Source of the DNA: RH-AL1 sp964244495
GTDB lineage: Bacteria > Pseudomonadota > Alphaproteobacteria > Rhizobiales > Beijerinckiaceae
DNA: 64,000 bases
Direction: 5' to 3'
Assembly: GCA_964244495.1 (NCBI GenBank)
Contig: CAXTIU010000004.1
Span: 124,001-188,000 of the forward strand
Numbering within the stretch: position 1 is the first letter of the stretch; every line of letters begins with the position of its first letter. Of this stretch, positions 1 through 8,827 are shown one piece after another. The position numbers were made by a program, and so were the translations under genes. The notes beneath the pieces are model-generated. The model saw nothing but the letters and a program-made list of their open reading frames with translations, had not been told where the DNA came from and did not search any database.

Positions 1-861
1 GGCGGGGCTGGCGTGCTGGAACGGGATGTCGAGGTAGGGCAGCACGAGGCCCTCGGCCATCAGAGGGACCACATCGTCGACGTGGGGGTAGGGGTAGACG
101 TAGTGCAGCCGGACCCAGGCGCCGAGCGAGCCGAGCTCGCGGGCGAGGTCGACGAACTTGGCGCGGACCTCCCTGTCCCCGAACCGGCTGGCGGCGTAGC
201 GCAGGTCGACGCCGTAGGCGCCGGTGTCCTGCGAGATGACCAGCAGTTCCTTGACGCCGGCGCGCACCAAGCGCTCGGCCTCGCGCAGCACGTCGCCGGC
301 CGGCCGTGAGGCGAGGCGGCCGCGCAGTTGCGGGATGATGCAGAACGAGCAGCTGTTGTTGCAGCCCTCCGAGATCTTCAGGTAGGCGTAATGGCGCGAG
401 GTGAGCTTGACCCCCTGGTCCGGCACCAGCGACGTGAGGGGATCGTGGGGCGCGGGCGCCGCCGCGCGGACGGCGCGCACGACGCTCTCGTAGGCTTGCG
501 GGCCGGTGATCGCGAGGAGGTTGGGGAAGCGCTCCGCGATCGCGTCGGGCTGCGCGCCCATGCAACCGGTGACGATCACCTTGCCGTTGGCTTGCAGCGC
601 GTCGCCGATCGCCGACAGGGATTCCGCCTTGGCGCTGTCGAGGAACCCGCAGGTGTTGACCACCACGAGGTCGGCGCCGGCGTGCGTCTTGGCGAGGTCG
701 TAGCCCTCGGCGCGGAGCTGGGTGAGGATCCGCTCGCTGTCGACGAGGTTCTTCGGGCAGCCGAGGGAGACGAAGGAGACGCGCGGCGCCGCGTGCGGCC
801 GGGACACATCCGAGGGCGGGATCGGGCGGGACAGGGAAGCGGGGGAAAGGGTGTCGGCCAT
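1..861 (-). CDS. rimO: Ribosomal protein S12 methylthiotransferase RimO, C-terminus cut by window edge
   Basis: This radical-SAM enzyme adds a methylthio group to the conserved aspartate of ribosomal protein S12. The first 287 codons are inside the window and the rest lies to the left. The N-terminal UPF0004 domain is seen from the VSLGCPKNLVDSER segment near residue 30, with further cysteines in NTCGF and GCMG. The radical-SAM cluster motif CNNSCSFC (CX3CX2C) follows in the second domain, directly after YLKISEG. The S-E-R pattern after GCPKN is more like RimO than MiaB. The start is the ATG at 861, which gives a short variable leader before the conserved domain. The next gene on the same strand, an outer-membrane barrel, ends about 130 bases upstream, so rimO is probably transcribed separately. 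Confidence 0.95.
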   Translation of the reverse strand, partial: MADTLSPASLSRPIPPSDVSRPHAAPRVSFVSLGCPKNLVDSERILTQLRAEGYDLAKTHAGADLVVVNTCGFLDSAKAESLSAIGDALQANGKVIVTGCMGAQPDAIAERFPNLLAITGPQAYESVVRAVRAAAPAPHDPLTSLVPDQGVKLTSRHYAYLKISEGCNNSCSFCIIPQLRGRLASRPAGDVLREAERLVRAGVKELLVISQDTGAYGVDLRYAASRFGDREVRAKFVDLARELGSLGAWVRLHYVYPYPHVDDVVPLMAEGLVLPYLDIPFQHASPA

Positions 862-990
862 CGCCGCACAGGTGGCACTTCGGGCGCCCCGGCGCAATCG
901 CCGGGGCCGCGAATGCGGGAACCCGGCTCGAGGGGCCGGGTCCGGACGTGGGTGGGCGCTCGGGTGCCGGCGCTCAGAAGGCCTGAGCGC

Positions 991-1773
991 TCAGTACTTG
1001 GCGACGACCGGGACGGGTGCGACGCTGTCGAACTTGTAGCTGAAGCCGGCCTGCACCCTTTGGATGGTCACCCGCTCCTGATTGTTGACCGTGTTGGGCA
1101 GGAAGGCCGAGGTCGAGAGCGAATTGTAGTTCCCGAAATCCGAGTAACGGTATTCCGCGCGCACGGACACGTTGTTCGTCACGGCGTATTCGATGCCGCC
1201 GCCGACCGTGTAGCCGACGAGCGTGTGGCTGAACGAATCGAAGCCCCTTCGGCCGGCGAAGGTGTCGGTGAAGTCGGCGAAGGCCGCGCCGCCGGTGGCG
1301 TAGAACAGCGCGCGGTCGACCGCGACGCCGAGCCGGCCGCGGACGGAGCCCTGAACCACGTTGCGGAACGACTCGGTGAGCGCGCCGGTCGTCTGGGTGG
1401 CGTGAATGTCGTTGCCGTCGGCGTCGCCCTCGATGCCCAGCACCAGGCCGCCGCCGAAGCTGGGGATGATCTTATTGAACACCGGCAGGCTCTGCGTCGA
1501 GAAGTTGTAGCCGAAGTGAACGCCCCCGATGAAGCCGTCCGGCCTCCCGACGTTGAAGGCGACCGCCGGCGCGAGGCCGGACGTTTCCACCACCGTGGTG
1601 CGACCGAAGGCGTAGCCGGCCTGCGCGCCGGCGTAGAAGCCCGTCCAGGTGAAGACCGGGATCGGCGGGGGTAGGAACACCTGTGGCGCGCGACGTGACG
1701 GCAGGTCGGCGGCGAAAGCGGTTCCGCTGACGGCGGCGGATGTCACCGCAGCGAGGAGGATTTTGCGAAGCAC
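991..1773 (-). CDS. Outer-membrane beta-barrel protein, Omp25/31 (RopB) type
   Basis: A protein of about 260 residues with a clear signal peptide (LLAAVTSAAVSGTAFA followed by ADLP). It then has the hallmark opening of rhizobial Omp25/31 porin-like barrels, FTWTGFYAGAQAGYAFG, near residue 45. Alternating aromatic strands follow, with RAEYRYSDFGNY near the C-terminus. It is expected to be a small 8- to 10-strand barrel in the outer membrane; its substrate or structural role cannot be read from sequence. The chosen start is GTG at 1773, because AGGAAA sits about nine bases upstream and the signal peptide begins right after. An in-frame ATG at 1839 would add an unlikely N-terminal extension. The C-terminus is VVAKY rather than the usual terminal Phe. 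Confidence 0.85.
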   Translation of the reverse strand: MLRKILLAAVTSAAVSGTAFAADLPSRRAPQVFLPPPIPVFTWTGFYAGAQAGYAFGRTTVVETSGLAPAVAFNVGRPDGFIGGVHFGYNFSTQSLPVFNKIIPSFGGGLVLGIEGDADGNDIHATQTTGALTESFRNVVQGSVRGRLGVAVDRALFYATGGAAFADFTDTFAGRRGFDSFSHTLVGYTVGGGIEYAVTNNVSVRAEYRYSDFGNYNSLSTSAFLPNTVNNQERVTIQRVQAGFSYKFDSVAPVPVVAKY

Positions 1774-2018
1774 GCTGACGTTTCCTACGGGTAGGTGGGA
1801 TGATCGTGAAGTGATGACCGCAAGCCGGGCGGGCCACAACCGGAAACGGCGGAATCATGACGCTCGAGGGGCACTCGGCCGAGCAGTGTAGCCGGTTGGC
1901 AACGAAACGGCGGTGGCCTCGCGTGCCGACGCTGAAGTAATGGCGGCGGGCCTCTATCCATTGCGGGATAGTCGGCCTAAAAGCCCGCAACCCTCACAGC
2001 CCTCCGGAGTCGGATTCC

Positions 2019-2261
2019 ATGACCAAGCGAACCTTGTCGGTCATCATGCTCGTGGTCGCCGGCGGCACGCTCGCCGGCGCGGCGCGCGCGCAGACCGAGA
2101 AGCCCGGCTACTCCATCGAGGACGTCACCGCCTGTTCGCCCGACGCCATGCGCCTGTGCCGGGACAAGATCCCCGACCTCGACGCCATCCAGAACTGCAT
2201 GAAGGCGCATTACGCGAACCTCCGCCCGGCCTGCAAGGCGCGCTTCGACCTGGAGCGCTGA
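2019..2261 (+). CDS. Small secreted Cys-rich protein
   Basis: An 80-residue protein with a signal peptide (roughly residues 1-25, ending AARAQ). The mature part has four cysteines spaced as ACSPDAMRLC and NCMKAHYANLRPAC. This resembles the proteobacterial version of the Cys-rich GLG1-type repeat, which is expected to form two disulfides in the periplasm. The function is unknown. It stands alone, divergent from the outer-membrane barrel to its left, and about 300 bases separate it from the respiratory operon to its right. The ATG at 2019 gives a complete signal peptide, and GC-rich third positions support coding. Confidence 0.7.
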   Translation: MTKRTLSVIMLVVAGGTLAGAARAQTEKPGYSIEDVTACSPDAMRLCRDKIPDLDAIQNCMKAHYANLRPACKARFDLER

Positions 2262-2570
2262 GGCCCGCCGCCGCGAAGCGTAGGGCGCCGTCGCACCGGG
2301 CGGGACTGTCCGGCGCTCGATCGCGTCGCGGCTGATCTTAAGAAAAGACAGTTCCGGACAGCGCCGTCCGCGATCGCGGAAATAGATGGTGCGGCTTTCG
2401 GGCCGTTTGCATAGAGTAACGCGCTCGCTTAAGGGCCAGTGGACGATCGGGAGTGCTGCCGTGGCCAGACGTCCGCCCTTTCCCCGTGTGTCTTGCGTTG
2501 TTCACACGCCTTCCTCTTTCCACGGGCCTTTCCCTGCCGAGCCGCCGCGACGCGGGGCGTGGGCCGGGCG
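2262..2570. other. Intergenic region ahead of the act-cox operon
   Basis: No convincing gene is seen here. The stretch is less GC-rich than its surroundings around 2335-2440 and must hold the promoter of the large respiratory operon. The octamer CTGTCCGG at 2306-2313 recurs as its complement CCGGACAG at 2354-2361. These form an 8-bp inverted pair 40 bases apart and could be a regulator site. No confident -35/-10 pair or FNR box was identified. Confidence 0.4.
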
Positions 2571-3230
2571 GTGAGGCAGCTTTTCGCGCCCGGCGCCGAC
2601 GCGATCTTCAGGCTGGCGATCGTCAGCGTGGTGGTCGTGGTCGCCGGCCTTTTCCTCGTCACGGCCGCCTTCTCGACCTCGTCCTACGTGAGCAAGGTCG
2701 GCGTCGCACCCGACCAGCCGGTCCCCTTCAGCCACAAGCACCACAGCGGCGAGCTCGGCATCCAATGCCAGTACTGCCACGCCCAGGCGGAGTACCTGGC
2801 GAGCGCCGGCATCCCGCCGACCTGGACCTGCATGACCTGCCATTCGCAGATCTGGAAGGATTCGCCGATGCTGGAGCCGGTGCGCGCGAGCTTGGCGGAC
2901 GATAAGCCGCTCGTCTGGACGCGCGTGAACCGCCTGCCGGACTACGTCTACTTTAATCATTCCGCCCACGTGACGAAGGGCGTCGGCTGCTCGACCTGCC
3001 ACGGCAACATGACGGCCATGCAACTCACCGCGAAGGCCAACGCGCTGGAGATGGGCTGGTGCATCGACTGCCACCGCGACCCGGCGCCGAACCTTCGTCC
3101 GCGATCGGACATCTACGACATGACCTGGACGCCGCCGGCGAACCAGGCCACGGTCGGTCCCGCCCTGGCCAAGCAGTACCACATCGGCCAGCCGGAGAAG
3201 ATGACCGACTGCTCCATTTGTCACCGCTGA
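2571..3230 (+). CDS. actA: Alternative complex III subunit ActA, pentahaem cytochrome c
   Basis: ActA is the multihaem cytochrome c subunit of alternative complex III, a quinol:cytochrome c oxidoreductase unrelated to bc1. The 219-residue protein has one N-terminal membrane anchor (residues about 13-35). Five CXXCH haem motifs follow: CQYCH (65), CMTCH (86), CSTCH (139), CIDCH (163) and CSICH at the very C-terminus (214). The GTG at 2571 is chosen because the resulting start, VRQLFAPGADAI, matches the usual ActA opening (M-x-Q-x-F-x-P-x-A-N-x-I). The frame stays open to 2439, and GTG 2559 is an alternative start. It is the first gene of the operon, with actB 11 bases downstream. Confidence 0.92.
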   Translation: MRQLFAPGADAIFRLAIVSVVVVVAGLFLVTAAFSTSSYVSKVGVAPDQPVPFSHKHHSGELGIQCQYCHAQAEYLASAGIPPTWTCMTCHSQIWKDSPMLEPVRASLADDKPLVWTRVNRLPDYVYFNHSAHVTKGVGCSTCHGNMTAMQLTAKANALEMGWCIDCHRDPAPNLRPRSDIYDMTWTPPANQATVGPALAKQYHIGQPEKMTDCSICHR

Positions 3231-3241
3231 CGGGCGAACCC

Positions 3242-6200
3242 ATGACCGGTGGCAGGAGCAAAGGCGGGACGACCAGCGACGGGACGACGGGCGGCGCCGC
3301 GGTCGACCTCGCGGCGGTGCGCCTGATGCTGGAGGGCCGGCGCGGGCCGGCCTTCTGGAAGAGCCTCGACGCGGTCGCCGCGACGCCGGCGTTCCGCCGC
3401 CTCGTCGAGCGCGAGTACCCGGCGGCGGCGCACCTGGCGGCGGGGCCGGACCGCCGCGGCTTCTTCAAGATCATGGCCGCGTCCTTCGCGATGAGCGGGC
3501 TCGCCGCCTGCGGCGACGCCGTCGTCGACGGCCGCCAGTACGAGGTGCCCTACGTGCGCCAGCCCGAGCGCGTCGAGCCCGGCCGCCCGCTCGCCTACGC
3601 CTCCGCCGCGCTGCTCGACGGGTTCGCCAACGGCATCCTCGTCACTACCGTCGACGGCCGGCCGATCAAAATCGAGGGCAATCCCGCCCACCCCTGGAGC
3701 CTGGGCGGCACGGACGTGTTCGCGCAAGCCTCCGTGCTCGACCTCTACGACCCGTCCCGCTCGCAGGCCGTCCGCTACCTCGACCGTATCTCGGACTGGG
3801 ACGCGCTGCGCGAGGCGCTCCTCGATCCCGTCGCGCGGTTGCGCGAGGCGAGGGGCGAGGGCCTGGCGCTGCTGACCGGGCTCACCACCTCACCCTCGCT
3901 CGTCGCGCAGATCGGGGCGGTGCTCGGCGCGTTGCCCAAGGCGCGCTGGCACATGATGCCGCCGCCGGGCGGCGCGGCGCTCACCGAGGCGAGCCGGGCC
4001 GTGTTCGGCGCCCCGCTCGACCAGCACTGGCACTTCGACAAGGCGCGGGTGATCGTGTCCATCGACGGCGACCTTCTCGACGCCGGCCCCCGCCAAGTCG
4101 GCGATGCCCGGCGCTACGCGCGGGCGCGCCAGGACTCGGCGGCCGCCGGCCGGCTCCTCACCCTGCACGCCGCCGCCTCGACGCCCTCGCTGACGAGCGC
4201 CAAGGCCGATCACCATGTCAGCGTCGAGCCCGGCGCGATGGCCGATCTCGTGGCGCGCCTGGCCGCCGCCGTCGCGGCTCCCGGCGGTGCGGCCGACCCC
4301 GGCGACAAGGTCGGCGCCTGGGTCGCGCGCGCGGCGGCGGCGCTGCGGGCGGCCCCGGGCGAGGGCATCGTGCTCGCCGGCGCGACGCAGGCGGCGGACG
4401 TCCACGCGGCGGTGCACCGGCTGAACGCCGCGCTCGGCAACTTCGCGGCGACGGTCACCTTCACCGATCCGGTCCTGCCGCCTGCCGGCTCGCTCGACGA
4501 CCTCGTCGCCGCCATGCGTGCCGGCGACGTTCAAACACTCCTGGTGCTGGACGCCAACCCCGTCTACGAGGCGCCGGGCGACCTCGATTTCGCCGTCGCC
4601 CTGCGAAGGGTGCCCTTGAAGATCCACGCCGGCCTCACCGTCGAGGAAACGGCGCTGCGCTCCGACTGGCACCTGCCGCTGGCCCACCCGCTCGAATCCT
4701 GGGGCGACGCCCGCTCGGTCGAGGGCACGGCGAGCGTGATCCAGCCGGTGATCCGACCGCTCTTCCAGGGCCGGACGGCGGGCGAGATCATCTCCTTCCT
4801 GTTTGACCCCGACCCACGTGACGGCCAGACCATCGTGCGGGATTATTGGCGGGGCGCGTTGCCCGGCGCCGGGTTCGACGCCGCTTGGCACAAGGCCCTC
4901 GACGACGGCTTCTTCCCCGACACCGCCGCCGCGCCGAGGACGGCCACGCCATCACCGCCGGACGCGGTGCCGCCGAGCCCACCGGCGGCGGACGCCCCCG
5001 ACGGCTTGACCCTGCTGTTCCGGCCCGATCCGACGATCGGCGCCGGCGCCCACGCCGCCAACGCCTGGCTGCAGGAGCTGCCCAAGCCGCTCACCAAGAT
5101 CGTGTGGGAGAACGTGGTGGCGATCAGTCCGGCGCTGGCGCAGCGCATGGGCGTCGCGAGCGGCGACGGCATCGCCGTCTCGGCCGGGGCGGCGCGGGTC
5201 GAGGGGCCGGCCTGGATCGTGCCGGGGCAGGCGGAGCGCACGCTGACGATGACGCTCGGCTACGGCCGCCACCACCCCGACGCGATCTACGACGGCCTCG
5301 GCTACGACGCCGGCCCGCTGCGCCTCGCGGCGACGCCGTGGCGGCGCGACGGCGTCACGCTGGCGAAGACCGGCCGCAAGGCGACGATCGCCACGACGCA
5401 GGACCACAACACGATGGAAGGGCACGACTTCATCCGCGTGGCCCGCCCCGGCGACAAGCCGCAACGCGGCGAGGAGGTCCCGCGCAGCCTCTACGGGTCG
5501 AGCGAGCGGGCGGCGCAGACCGACCAGCCGGGCTGGGAGCCGCGCGCCTGGGGCATGGTGGTCGACACCGACGCCTGCATCGGCTGCAACGCCTGCGTCG
5601 TCGCCTGCCAGTCGGAGAACAACATCGCGGTGGTCGGCAGGGAGCAGGTCGCCATGGGGCGCGACATGCACTGGCTGCGCATCGACCGCTATTACTCCTC
5701 CGCCAAGACGGCGGGACGCGACGGCGCGGCGCTGGACGATCCCGACACGCATTTTCAGCCGGTGCCGTGCATGCACTGCGAGCTCGCCCCCTGCGAGGTC
5801 GGCTGCCCGGTGGAGGCGACGCTGCACGACCACGAGGGCCTGAACCTGATGGTCTACAACCGCTGCGTCGGCACGCGCGCGTGTTCCGGCTATTGCCCCT
5901 ACAAGGTGCGACGCTTCAACTACCTCGACTACACCGGTGGCCAGACGCCCTCGGTCCAGGCGCGCAACAACCCCGACGTGACCGTGCGCCCGCGCGGCGT
6001 CATGGAGAAATGCACCTACTGCGTGCAGCGCATCGCCACCGCGCGCCTCGCCGCGATCAAGGGCGACGCGCCGATCCCCGACGGGGCGGTCGTCACCGCG
6101 TGCCAGGGCGCCTGCCCGACGCTGGCGATCAGCTTCGGCAACCTCGCCGATCCGGCCGCAGCGGTCGTCGCCAAGCGCCGCGATCCGCGCAACTACGACC

Positions 6201-6283
6201 TGCTCGGCGAACTCAACGTGCGGCCGCGCACGACCTACCTCGCGGAGCGCGGCCCCGCCCTCGGACCGCAAGGAGCGGGCTAG
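3242..6283 (+). CDS. actB: Alternative complex III subunit ActB, molybdopterin-like plus iron-sulfur protein
   Basis: This 1013-residue protein has the two-part ActB design. A molybdopterin-oxidoreductase-like region, which in this family does not bind the cofactor, is followed by a NrfC-like ferredoxin region from about residue 770. Cluster cysteines are visible in CIGCNACVVAC, CMHCELAPCEVGC, CVGTRACSGYC and CTYC...CQGAC. The N-terminus carries a Tat-like twin arginine (RRGFFK, residues 71-76) and then LAAC at 87-90, so export by Tat with possible lipidation of Cys90 is likely. The start is ATG 3242, 11 bases after actA; the frame extends upstream but those codons overlap actA. It is expected to pass electrons from the quinol site of ActC/F towards the cytochromes. 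Confidence 0.95.
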   Translation: MTGGRSKGGTTSDGTTGGAAVDLAAVRLMLEGRRGPAFWKSLDAVAATPAFRRLVEREYPAAAHLAAGPDRRGFFKIMAASFAMSGLAACGDAVVDGRQYEVPYVRQPERVEPGRPLAYASAALLDGFANGILVTTVDGRPIKIEGNPAHPWSLGGTDVFAQASVLDLYDPSRSQAVRYLDRISDWDALREALLDPVARLREARGEGLALLTGLTTSPSLVAQIGAVLGALPKARWHMMPPPGGAALTEASRAVFGAPLDQHWHFDKARVIVSIDGDLLDAGPRQVGDARRYARARQDSAAAGRLLTLHAAASTPSLTSAKADHHVSVEPGAMADLVARLAAAVAAPGGAADPGDKVGAWVARAAAALRAAPGEGIVLAGATQAADVHAAVHRLNAALGNFAATVTFTDPVLPPAGSLDDLVAAMRAGDVQTLLVLDANPVYEAPGDLDFAVALRRVPLKIHAGLTVEETALRSDWHLPLAHPLESWGDARSVEGTASVIQPVIRPLFQGRTAGEIISFLFDPDPRDGQTIVRDYWRGALPGAGFDAAWHKALDDGFFPDTAAAPRTATPSPPDAVPPSPPAADAPDGLTLLFRPDPTIGAGAHAANAWLQELPKPLTKIVWENVVAISPALAQRMGVASGDGIAVSAGAARVEGPAWIVPGQAERTLTMTLGYGRHHPDAIYDGLGYDAGPLRLAATPWRRDGVTLAKTGRKATIATTQDHNTMEGHDFIRVARPGDKPQRGEEVPRSLYGSSERAAQTDQPGWEPRAWGMVVDTDACIGCNACVVACQSENNIAVVGREQVAMGRDMHWLRIDRYYSSAKTAGRDGAALDDPDTHFQPVPCMHCELAPCEVGCPVEATLHDHEGLNLMVYNRCVGTRACSGYCPYKVRRFNYLDYTGGQTPSVQARNNPDVTVRPRGVMEKCTYCVQRIATARLAAIKGDAPIPDGAVVTACQGACPTLAISFGNLADPAAAVVAKRRDPRNYDLLGELNVRPRTTYLAERGPALGPQGAG

Positions 6284-6285
6284 CC

Positions 6286-7728
6286 GTGACGATCCCCTAT
6301 CCCACGCGCACCCCCGGCCAAGTCGCCCAAGCCGTCGCCCGCCCGCTCGCCCGCGACTTCATCGCGCCCGGCCAAACCTTCGACTCGATCGGCGGCGAGA
6401 TCGCCGGCATCGCCTTCAGCCACCCGATGCGGCGACGCTGGTGGCTCGCCTTCGCCGCCGCCGGCGGGCTCCTCGGCATCCTCGGCCTCTCGCTCGTCTG
6501 GCTCTTCTTCGAGGGCGTCGGCGTGTGGGGCAACAACGTGCCCGTCACCTGGGCGCTCGACATCGTCGGCTACGACTGGTGGATCGGCGTCGCCACCGGC
6601 GGGCTCTTCCTCTCGGCCCTGTTCCTGCTGGTCGGCGCGCAATGGCGCTCGGCGGTGAACCGCATCGCCGAGACCTTGTCGCTGGTGGCGGCGGCGGCGG
6701 CGGCGATCTACCCGATCATTCATCTCGGGCGGCCGTGGTTCTTCTTCTGGAACCTGCCGTATCCCAACACCTTCCTGCTGTGGCCGCAGTTCCGCTCGCC
6801 GCTCTACTGGGACGCGGTCGACATCGTCAGCTTCCTCGGGACGGCGCTCGCGTTCTGGTACATCGGCATGATCCCCGACCTGGCGACCCTGCGCGACAAG
6901 GCGATCGGCGGCATCCATCGCTCCCCCGACACGCCGGGCGTGCGCGGGCTGCTGCGGGCGCAAATCTACGGCGTCGCGGCGCTCGGCTGGCGCGGCTCGG
7001 CCCTGCAGTGGATGCGCTGGCGCCAGGCGTACCGGCTCGTCGCGCTGCTCGGCGTCATGCTCGTCTGCTCGCTGCAGACCGGCGCGGCGGTGATGTTCGC
7101 CGGCTCGCTCGAGCCCGGTTGGCACGACACGCTGCTGCCGGTGGCGTTCCTGCTCGGCGCCGCGTTCCAGGGCATCGCCTTCATAGCGGCGATGACCGTG
7201 CTGCTGCGCGCCATCTTCGACCTCGGCGCCCTCATCACCACGCGGCACATCGAGGTCATGGCGAGGCTGCTGCTCGTGCTCGGCCTGCTCAACGCGTACT
7301 GCAACGCCGCCGAGATGTTCACCACCGCGCTCGGCGGCGACGCCTACGAGGCGGGCAACCTCCATCGGCGCGTCGCCGGGCCGCACGCGTGGGCGTTCTG
7401 GACGCTCGTCGTCGCCGCGCTCCTGCCGGTGCAGCTGTTCTGGTGGGGGCGCGCGCGACGCTCAGGGCGCGCCGTCTTCGCCGTCGGCCTCCTCGTCGCC
7501 GCCGGCATGTTCGCCGATCACTTCATGGTCATCGTCGTCACCTTGCAGCACGATTTCCTGCCCTCGGCGGACCAGGGCTACGCGGTCGACATCTGGGGCG
7601 TCGCGACCTTCGTCGGCTCGATCGGCCTGTTCCTCGTGCTGATGCTGCTGGCGCTGCGCTATCTACCGCTGCTGTCGATCGTGGAAACCAAGCGGCTCGC
7701 CCAGCGCGCGCAGGGAAGGGGCGCGTGA
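6286..7728 (+). CDS. actC: Alternative complex III subunit ActC, NrfD-like quinol-binding membrane protein
   Basis: A polytopic membrane protein of 480 residues with about ten hydrophobic segments and the NrfD/PsrC fold typical of ActC. Family-typical parts are the opening around PGQTFDSIGGEI and the YPIIHLGRPWFFFWNLPYPN loop. In alternative complex III this subunit provides the quinol site and probably a proton path. It starts with GTG 6286, preceded by an AAGGAG sequence about eleven bases upstream and only two bases after the actB stop. Its stop overlaps the actD start, consistent with translational coupling. Confidence 0.94.
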   Translation: MTIPYPTRTPGQVAQAVARPLARDFIAPGQTFDSIGGEIAGIAFSHPMRRRWWLAFAAAGGLLGILGLSLVWLFFEGVGVWGNNVPVTWALDIVGYDWWIGVATGGLFLSALFLLVGAQWRSAVNRIAETLSLVAAAAAAIYPIIHLGRPWFFFWNLPYPNTFLLWPQFRSPLYWDAVDIVSFLGTALAFWYIGMIPDLATLRDKAIGGIHRSPDTPGVRGLLRAQIYGVAALGWRGSALQWMRWRQAYRLVALLGVMLVCSLQTGAAVMFAGSLEPGWHDTLLPVAFLLGAAFQGIAFIAAMTVLLRAIFDLGALITTRHIEVMARLLLVLGLLNAYCNAAEMFTTALGGDAYEAGNLHRRVAGPHAWAFWTLVVAALLPVQLFWWGRARRSGRAVFAVGLLVAAGMFADHFMVIVVTLQHDFLPSADQGYAVDIWGVATFVGSIGLFLVLMLLALRYLPLLSIVETKRLAQRAQGRGA

Positions 7729-8291
7729 GCGAACCCAAGCACGCCGCGACCGGGGCGCCGCTCTACGCCGTCAGCGCCGAGTTCGGCTCGCCCGACGCCG
7801 TGGTCGCGGCGGCCGACGCGCTTCGCCCGCGCGACCTCGGACACCTCGTGATCTACTCGCCCGTGCCGGTCGAGGGCGCCGCCGAGGCCGTCGACCTCGA
7901 CATGCGGCCGATCCCCTACTGGATGGCGACGGGCGCGGCTTTCCTCGGCTTCGCGCTGATGATGGGGGTGTGCGTCTACGCCACCGCCTACGACTACGTG
8001 TTCGTCATCGGCGGCCGGCCCCTCGTCAGCTGGCCGTCCTTCGTCGTACCGGGCGTGTCCTTCGCCATGTTGAGCGGCGCGTTGGTCGTGTTCTTCAACA
8101 TGACTTTCCTGACGCGCCTGCCGCTGCTCAACCATCCCTCGTTCAACATCCCGAACTTCGCGCGCGCCTCCCAGGACAGGTTCTTCCTCGTGGTCGCCTC
8201 GCGCGACGAGGCCTTCGACGCGCCGGCGGTCGAGCGCGCCCTCGCCGCCCTCGCCGCGCGGCCGCTCGCCGTCCACCAGGTGCCCCGTTGA
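7725..8291 (+). CDS. actD: Alternative complex III subunit ActD
   Basis: A protein of 188 residues matching ActD. A soluble N-terminal part (LYAVSAEFGSPDAVVAAAD) resembles the DUF3341 pattern, and two transmembrane segments lie near residues 65-85 and 100-125. The loop after the second segment contains NHPSFNIPNFARASQDRFFL, typical of the family. The C-terminal part is a small alpha/beta tail. The GTG start at 7725 overlaps the actC stop by four bases. The role is structural within the quinol-oxidising complex; no cofactor motif is present. Confidence 0.9.
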   Translation: MSEPKHAATGAPLYAVSAEFGSPDAVVAAADALRPRDLGHLVIYSPVPVEGAAEAVDLDMRPIPYWMATGAAFLGFALMMGVCVYATAYDYVFVIGGRPLVSWPSFVVPGVSFAMLSGALVVFFNMTFLTRLPLLNHPSFNIPNFARASQDRFFLVVASRDEAFDAPAVERALAALAARPLAVHQVPR

Positions 8292-8827
8292 GATGGGTCG
8301 CGAAGACGGTCGCGCTCGCCCTCTGCGCCGCGGCGCCCGCCGGCTGCGACCGGGCGGACATGTATACGCAGGGCAAGTCCGGGACCTGGGACCGGAGCGA
8401 GGTGCTGCCGAAGCACACGTCCATGCAGCTGCCGGTCGCCGGCACCGTCGCGCGCGACGAGCCCAACCTGCCGGTGGCGGCGCCCCCCACCATCACCGTC
8501 GCCCTGATCGAGCGGGGGCACGAGCGCTACGACATCTTCTGCACGCCGTGCCACGGCATCACCGGCAACGCCGACGGCATCGTCGTCCAGCGCGGCTTCC
8601 CCAAGCCACCGCTTCTCACCGCCGACCGGCTGATGAACGCCAAGGCGCGGTATTTCACCGACGTCATCGCGAACGGCAAGGGCGTCATGTATTCCTACGC
8701 CGACCGCGTGCCCCCGGCCGACCGCTGGGCGATCGCCGCCTACATCCGCGCGCTCCAGCTCTCGCAGAAGCCGGTCGTCGACGCGCTGCCAGCGCCCGAT
8801 CAACGAAAGCTGGAGGACAACCCGTGA
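8288..8827 (+). CDS. actE: Alternative complex III subunit ActE, monohaem cytochrome c lipoprotein
   Basis: A cytochrome c of 179 residues with one haem motif, CTPCH (about residue 85). A downstream methionine in GVMYSYADRVPPADRW may be the sixth ligand. The N-terminus is a lipoprotein signal ending in AGC, so the protein should be anchored by lipid on the periplasmic face. The only start that keeps the signal is TTG at 8288, overlapping the actD stop by four bases; no ATG or GTG is available there. Such a start fits the tight coupling of this operon but needs confirming. Residues MYTQGKSGTWD after the lipid site are usual for ActE. Confidence 0.9.
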   Translation: MRWVAKTVALALCAAAPAGCDRADMYTQGKSGTWDRSEVLPKHTSMQLPVAGTVARDEPNLPVAAPPTITVALIERGHERYDIFCTPCHGITGNADGIVVQRGFPKPPLLTADRLMNAKARYFTDVIANGKGVMYSYADRVPPADRWAIAAYIRALQLSQKPVVDALPAPDQRKLEDNP

